A program made the translations under genes and the position numbers. DNA of 29,157 nucleotides from Haemophilus paraphrohaemolyticus (GTDB lineage Bacteria; Pseudomonadota; Gammaproteobacteria; Enterobacterales; Pasteurellaceae): positions 1 through 29,157 of the forward strand of contig NZ_MUXX01000018.1 of NCBI RefSeq assembly GCF_002015045.1, given 5' to 3'. Under the pieces are notes generated by a model. That model saw nothing but the letters and a program-made list of their open reading frames with translations, was not told where the DNA came from and ran no database searches. Below are positions 25,410 to 29,157 of this stretch, in pieces. Position 1 is the stretch's first letter, and every line of letters starts with the position of its first letter.

Positions 25410-25997
25410 ATGAAATTCTCTAAAAAAGCACTCTTTTTAGCAACGGCATTAACCTCAGCGGTGCTTGCTGGCTGTCAAGCGCAATCTAATGTCTTGGTAT
25501 TTAATACGCCATCTCCAACGGCAACGTTTAATACTAACAACCAAACCGCAGCAGTAAGCGTCAATACACGTGATTTACGTACTTCACGCGAAGTCTCTTC
25601 TTACACCAAAAATGGCGAAGTGATCCGCTTAACTTCAAGCCCTGAAGTAGTGCAACTTTTACAACAAGCGGTACAACAAGATTTAAATGCAAAAGGTTTC
25701 CAATTAGTGCAAGGTGCGGCGAATGCGAATGTTACAGTGAATGTAAAACGTTTCTTCGCAACGGTTGAGCAAGGCAATCTTCGTCACAAAACCAATGCGG
25801 AAGTGAATGTAGATATTACCGTACAAGGTGCAAAAGGTAACTTCAACAAATCTTTTAATGCTACCCGTGGTTATGAAGGTGCGTTGGGGGCAGATAATAA
25901 AGACATCCAAAAAATCTTAAACCAAGCCTATCAAGATGTGATCAACGCCATTTATAACGACAACGAAGTGGCGAATGCGATTCATCAATATAAATAA
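25410..25997 (+). CDS. yajG: YajG family lipoprotein
   Basis: The role of YajG is not established; it is an envelope lipoprotein conserved in gammaproteobacteria. The 195 residues match the family length (192 in E. coli). The type II signal peptide ends in the lipobox VLAGC with Cys22, followed by QAQ, which fits outer-membrane sorting in E. coli terms. Family landmarks are the SVNTRDLRTSREV block near 50, LLQQAVQQDLNAKGFQLV near 84, and the beta-rich half with VEQGNLRHKTNAEVNVDITVQ and NFNKSFNATRGYEGALGADNKDI. A good ribosome site (AAGGAAA) precedes the ATG. A perfect uptake 9-mer is at 25664-25672. It is followed by the palindromic repeat and rsmE. Confidence 0.85.
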   Translation: MKFSKKALFLATALTSAVLAGCQAQSNVLVFNTPSPTATFNTNNQTAAVSVNTRDLRTSREVSSYTKNGEVIRLTSSPEVVQLLQQAVQQDLNAKGFQLVQGAANANVTVNVKRFFATVEQGNLRHKTNAEVNVDITVQGAKGNFNKSFNATRGYEGALGADNKDIQKILNQAYQDVINAIYNDNEVANAIHQYK

Positions 25998-26010
25998 TAT
26001 TGTTTTGATG

Positions 26011-26109
26011 TAGCAACTATGTTGCTCCCATGTAGGGGCGAATTACATTCGCCCTATAGCTTCATACCAAATTATCTTCACAATAGGGCAAATATTATTT
26101 GCCTCTACA
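26011..26109. repeat. Intergenic palindromic repeat, copy 2, with terminal inverted repeats
   Basis: The first 45 nt (26011-26055) match copy 1 at 7783. From 26031 the element also has 13-nt terminal inverted repeats, TGTAGGGGCGAAT and ATTTGCCTCTACA (26097-26109), matching at 11 of 13 positions, 79 bp end to end. Each end folds as its own hairpin: GGGCGAAT (26036-26043) with ATTCGCCC (26047-26054), and GGCAAAT (26087-26093) with ATTTGCC (26097-26103). It ends 5 nt before the rsmE ATG. No open reading frame is inside, so it resembles a non-autonomous miniature element. Confidence 0.8.
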
Positions 26110-26114
26110 AAATT

Positions 26115-26846
26115 ATGCGAATCCCAAGAATTTATCATCCCTCATCATTAGCCAACCAAACAAGCTGTATGCTTAGCGAAGAAGCCACCAATCACGTTGG
26201 GCGTGTATTAAGAATGAATGAAGGCGATGCCATTATTTTATTTGATGGCTCAAACCATATCTTTCACGCCACATTACAAGCGGTCGAAAAAAAGCAAATT
26301 ATTGCAAAAATTCACGCTAGCGAATTAGATGATCGCGAATCACCTTTGCCTATTCATTTGGGGCAAGTAATTTCTCGTGGCGACCGAATGGAATTTACCA
26401 TTCAGAAATCCGTAGAGTTAGGTGTAAAAACCATTACTCCGCTTTGGTCGGAGCGTTGTGGCGTAAAACTCAATGAAGAACGCCAAGATAAAAAATTGCA
26501 ACAATGGCAGAAAATTGCAATTGCGGCTTGCGAGCAGTGCGGACGTAATGAAATCCCTGAAATTCGCCCCATGATGAAGCTCACCGATTGGTGCAAAGAG
26601 CAAGATGGGATGCTAAAGTTGAATTTACATCCTAGAGCCCAATATACTATCCGTCAATTGCCGAATATGCCGAAAGAAGGCGTGCGATTGCTCATTGGTT
26701 CTGAAGGCGGGCTTTCTCCCGAAGAGATTGCAATGACAGAAACAGAAGGCTTTACCGAAGTGTTGTTGGGCAAACGAGTATTGCGTACAGAAACCGCATC
26801 TCTTGCGGCAATTACTGCTTTACAGGTCTGCTTTGGTGATATTTAA
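26115..26846 (+). CDS. rsmE: 16S rRNA m3U1498 methyltransferase
   Basis: RsmE methylates U1498 of 16S rRNA in the 30S subunit using S-adenosylmethionine. The ATG at 26115 gives 243 residues, the same as E. coli, starting [13 protein letters not shown] longer reading to 26019 would translate the palindromic repeat and has no homology. The N-terminal PUA-like domain has [12 protein letters not shown] and LFDGSNHIF. The C-terminal SPOUT knot is seen in [37 protein letters not shown] and [16 protein letters not shown]. The repeat ends 5 nt before the ATG, so there is no usual Shine-Dalgarno site. yqgE follows after 12 nt; the gshB gene found between them in E. coli is absent. A perfect uptake 9-mer is at 26276-26284. 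Confidence 0.97.
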   Translation: MRIPRIYHPSSLANQTSCMLSEEATNHVGRVLRMNEGDAIILFDGSNHIFHATLQAVEKKQIIAKIHASELDDRESPLPIHLGQVISRGDRMEFTIQKSVELGVKTITPLWSERCGVKLNEERQDKKLQQWQKIAIAACEQCGRNEIPEIRPMMKLTDWCKEQDGMLKLNLHPRAQYTIRQLPNMPKEGVRLLIGSEGGLSPEEIAMTETEGFTEVLLGKRVLRTETASLAAITALQVCFGDI

Positions 26847-26858
26847 CGAGAAAAGAGA

Positions 26859-27422
26859 ATGTTAGAGAACTTACAAGGTAAATTTTTAATTGCAACGCCC
26901 GACATGGACGATCCTTATTTCGATCGTGCCGTTGTGTATATTTGTGAACACAATAACAACGGAGCCATGGGATTAATCATCAATATGCCAACCGATTTGT
27001 CTGTGTTGGAACTGCTCACACGAATGGATTTCCAAATGGCAAATCAGCGTGATTATAAAAAAGATCAAATGGTATTAAGCGGCGGTCCTGTGAACCAAGA
27101 TCGCGGCTTTATTGTCCACACCAAAACGGCACAATCTTTCTTACACTCTTATAAAGTCACAGATGATATTATGCTGACCACATCGGGCGATGTGTTGGAT
27201 ACCTTAGGCACAACAGATGCACCTGAACACTTTATTGTTTGTTTAGGTTGCTCTACTTGGAATAGCGAGCAGCTACAACAAGAAATTGCTCAGAATATGT
27301 GGATTTATTCCGATGCAAATAACAAAACGTTATTCAAAACAGGTTATCTTGATCGCTGGTTAGAAGCCAATGAGATGATGGGCATTTCATCTGGTGTGTT
27401 AAGCGCAGCGGGAAGAGCTTAA
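26859..27422 (+). CDS. yqgE: YqgE/AlgH family protein
   Basis: This conserved family (UPF0301/AlgH) has no firmly known molecular function. The 187 residues equal the E. coli length. Landmarks are [36 protein letters not shown] at the start, [17 protein letters not shown] near 68, and [13 protein letters not shown] near 107. No signal peptide or membrane segment is seen. It starts 12 nt after rsmE and is very probably co-transcribed. In E. coli ruvX follows; here a terminator and an adhesin gene on the other strand follow instead. Confidence 0.95.
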   Translation: MLENLQGKFLIATPDMDDPYFDRAVVYICEHNNNGAMGLIINMPTDLSVLELLTRMDFQMANQRDYKKDQMVLSGGPVNQDRGFIVHTKTAQSFLHSYKVTDDIMLTTSGDVLDTLGTTDAPEHFIVCLGCSTWNSEQLQQEIAQNMWIYSDANNKTLFKTGYLDRWLEANEMMGISSGVLSAAGRA

Positions 27423-27472
27423 ACCTGCCAAATTTTTTATTATTCATATTCATTATTCGTTATTCATCAAAC

Positions 27473-27502
27473 AAAAAGGCTAGCATTTCTGCTAGCCTTT
27501 TT
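27473..27502. terminator. Bidirectional terminator between yqgE and the adhesin gene
   Basis: A perfect 13-bp stem (27473-27485 with 27490-27502) built on AAAAAGGCTAGCA has a TTTC loop. The A-run and T-run at its flanks give a U-tract in both directions, ending yqgE and the convergent adhesin gene. Confidence 0.93.
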
Positions 27503-27538
27503 CATTAGATAGTAATTCTATCTTTCTGCATTAACCAA

Positions 27539-29157
27539 TTACCATTGGAAACCGTATGCAGCCCCCACCATCGCATCTTTCTTACCAGATACGTTTGATG
27601 AACCGCTTAGTTTGATAATGTGTTTACCATTATCTGATAAGCGTGAGTAACCAACTGCTACAGCTTGTTCACCACGGTAGTTAGTGGTTGCAACACCTAC
27701 CATAGATTTACCAGAGGTATGTGGTTGTGGAAGCATACCGATTGCACCAGCAATTGCAGTACCTTTTCTGCCACGTTTCTCCACTTGGTCAATCTTATCG
27801 TTTAATTTACCGATAGCTTGAGTGTTTTGGTGGATGTTTGCTTTCGCATCATTTAATTGACGAACGTTTACTGCATCACCTTCTTTCACGCCGTTTGCAA
27901 CGTTAGTTACACGAACAGGTTTTCCTGCATTGTCACCGAATTTAACTTCAGTTACGTTATCACCTGCTTTAGAAGTGCTGATTGTAGTTGCAGCATCACC
28001 TTTACCTACTGTTGCTGTTTCAGTAGTTACAGTGTTTACGCTCACATCGTTCGCTAACGCGTAAGTCACATTGTTGCCATCACGTTTAACTTTTAAGTTT
28101 TTACCTGCAGTGTGAGTAACTGTTGTACCTGCACTTACAGATGCACCTTTATCGTTAGCCGTTGAAGTTTCGATAGCTTCTTGTGAATCTGCCACTTTCA
28201 CTGTCCATGCTGCGCTGTTGATTGCATCTGCTACGTTTTTCACAGTTGCAACTTTGTTTTCATCGCCTGCATTCACAGTTACTTTACCACGGTTTGCATC
28301 GCCTTCCGCTGTGCTTGCGTTTACAAGAGAACCTGTATTCACTTTCACGCCATTTGCATCAACGGTTAATGTATCAGTATCTGCTGATTTAACATCATAA
28401 GATACATTCACAACATCTTGGCCGTCCACTTTCGTTACTGCCACATTCGCTTTCGTACCTTTACCATCTACATAGTTTACAGCATCGCCTGGATTTACAG
28501 TTACGTCTGTGCCATCAGTTGCTTTTGTTTTCCAACCTGTGTTGTTGATTGTGTTAACAACATCACCTGTTGTCGCAAATTTAGCATCAGCACCCGCTGT
28601 GGTATCTGCGTTTCCGTCTTTACCTACAACTGCTTTACCTGTTGTTGAGTTTACAGAAGCATTACCTTTGGTGCTTGCTACTACACTGTTAGCCACTGAA
28701 GCTTTATCAACAGAGAAGTTCAACTTAGTTGTTTTACCGTCTGTTGTTGGTGTAATCACAACAGAACCGTCATCACTTGTAAAGTTAACTGCATCTGCAT
28801 GAGTTACAGCATCAACATCTTCGTTGTTTGCTTTCAAGTTCCAACCAGCATTTAACACATCGTTTACAGTTGCCGCTTCTTTGCCAGTGGTTCCTGCATC
28901 AAATGGTGCTTTAGTTACTGATTTAGTTGTGTTATCTACTGGGGTTAAGTGATTATTTAAGTTGAGGTCATAAGACACATTCACAACATCTGGTTGGCCG
29001 TCCACTTTCGTTACTGCCACATTCGCTTTCGTACCTTTACCATCTACATAGTTTACAGTATCGCCTGGGTTTACCGCTGTTGATTTGTCTGCATTAGCCA
29101 CTTCGTTACCATCTGCATCAACCACTTTAGTCGCTTGCGTTTTCCAACCTGAGTTGT
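27539..29157 (-). CDS. Trimeric autotransporter adhesin, C-terminal part (YadA/Hia type), cut by window edge
   Basis: Only the last 538 residues are visible; the reading frame is open to the right edge, so the gene starts outside. This type of protein forms a surface trimer that binds host cells or matrix. The visible part is modular. Four Trp-ring-like segments have W at fragment positions 4, 105, 208 and 317 (NSGW, LNAGW, NNTGW, NSAAW), about 101-109 residues apart. A neck motif (VTNVANGVKEGDAVNVRQL, about 416-434) leads into a short coiled coil (QNTQAIGKLNDKIDQVEKR). The membrane anchor (about 462-538, KGTAIAGAIGML...AAYGFQW) ends in an aromatic residue, as is usual. Composition is rich in Val, Asp, Asn, Thr and Ala, with few bulky residues. 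The GTG at 29125 is not a start. Confidence 0.95.
   Translation of the reverse strand, partial: NSGWKTQATKVVDADGNEVANADKSTAVNPGDTVNYVDGKGTKANVAVTKVDGQPDVVNVSYDLNLNNHLTPVDNTTKSVTKAPFDAGTTGKEAATVNDVLNAGWNLKANNEDVDAVTHADAVNFTSDDGSVVITPTTDGKTTKLNFSVDKASVANSVVASTKGNASVNSTTGKAVVGKDGNADTTAGADAKFATTGDVVNTINNTGWKTKATDGTDVTVNPGDAVNYVDGKGTKANVAVTKVDGQDVVNVSYDVKSADTDTLTVDANGVKVNTGSLVNASTAEGDANRGKVTVNAGDENKVATVKNVADAINSAAWTVKVADSQEAIETSTANDKGASVSAGTTVTHTAGKNLKVKRDGNNVTYALANDVSVNTVTTETATVGKGDAATTISTSKAGDNVTEVKFGDNAGKPVRVTNVANGVKEGDAVNVRQLNDAKANIHQNTQAIGKLNDKIDQVEKRGRKGTAIAGAIGMLPQPHTSGKSMVGVATTNYRGEQAVAVGYSRLSDNGKHIIKLSGSSNVSGKKDAMVGAAYGFQW
28395..28498 (-). repeat. Adhesin internal repeat, copy A
   Basis: These 104 bp match 28968-29074 with three substitutions and one 3-bp gap by eye. 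They encode PGDAVNYVDGKGTKANVAV and the following TKVDGQDVVNVSYD. Confidence 0.9.
28968..29074 (-). repeat. Adhesin internal repeat, copy B
   Basis: This is the 107-bp partner of the copy at 28395. The extra 3 bp add a Pro (GQPDVV for GQDVV). The flanking sequences differ clearly, so the identical block is sharply bounded. Confidence 0.9.

Noticed and set aside
26019..26114. N-terminal extension of rsmE (275-residue reading)
   Set aside because: The extra 32 codons translate the palindromic repeat. The ATG at 26115 gives exactly the E. coli length and start.
27857..28802. Plus-strand ORFs opposite the adhesin
   Set aside because: They are shadows of a repetitive coding region with low-complexity composition, no ribosome sites and no recognisable domains.
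28395..29074. CRISPR-like or simple tandem array
   Set aside because: The two repeat blocks are long, coding and in one frame, with unrelated spacing; they are protein modules.
29123..29125. GTG as the adhesin start codon
   Set aside because: The frame stays open upstream to the edge and continues a recognisable module (NSGWKTQATK), so it is an internal Val.

Overview
The window looks like a chromosomal segment of a Pasteurellaceae bacterium from the group with the 'Apl-type' DNA uptake signal (Actinobacillus, Mannheimia, Bibersteinia, Glaesserella and relatives). Two things show this. Most proteins are close to E. coli/Haemophilus housekeeping orthologs. The 9-mer ACAAGCGGT (or its complement ACCGCTTGT) occurs 11 times by my reading in 29 kb, while the Haemophilus-type 9-mer AAGTGCGGT was seen once. 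I cannot name the species. Nothing suggests a phage, plasmid, IS element, CRISPR array or defence island.

Layout, left to right. (1) sucA-sucB (2-oxoglutarate dehydrogenase E1 and E2), closed by a strong terminator. (2) leuS, lptE and holA on the plus strand, with palindromic repeats in the gaps. (3) On the minus strand, an Afu/Fbp-type ABC importer (binding protein, fused double permease, ATPase). (4) A tRNA-Gly(GCC)/tRNA-Cys(GCA) pair on the plus strand with a strong promoter. (5) A minus-strand block read from ppc leftwards: ppc, then lptC-lptA-lptB, ptsN, rapZ, and two paralogous small lipoproteins that I cannot assign. (6) ppiB and cca on plus. (7) yheS (ABC-F protein) on minus. (8) yajG-type lipoprotein, rsmE and yqgE on plus. 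(9) The 3' part of a large YadA/Hia-type trimeric autotransporter adhesin on minus, cut by the right edge.

How the genes work together. LptA, LptB, LptC and LptE are four parts of the lipopolysaccharide transport bridge; LptC/A/B are translated as a tight unit, LptE lies about 10 kb away beside leuS. PtsN and RapZ sit in their usual place behind lptB, but the rpoN and hpf genes that lie between lptB and ptsN in E. coli are missing. SucAB, LeuS, HolA, PpiB, Cca, RsmE and the tRNAs are core metabolism and information genes. The cell-surface genes (importer, two lipoproteins, adhesin) are the accessory component.

I see no wholly new multi-gene system. The most interesting signals are small: a family of palindromic intergenic repeats, one of which ends 5 nt before the rsmE start codon; uptake-signal pairs that form terminators; an uptake signal that encodes a lipobox; terminators that merge with the ribosome-binding region of the next gene; an importer binding protein whose ligand residues match neither the iron nor, as I recall it, the sugar-phosphate pattern; a long dyad between cca and yheS; and a recent internal duplication in the adhesin.
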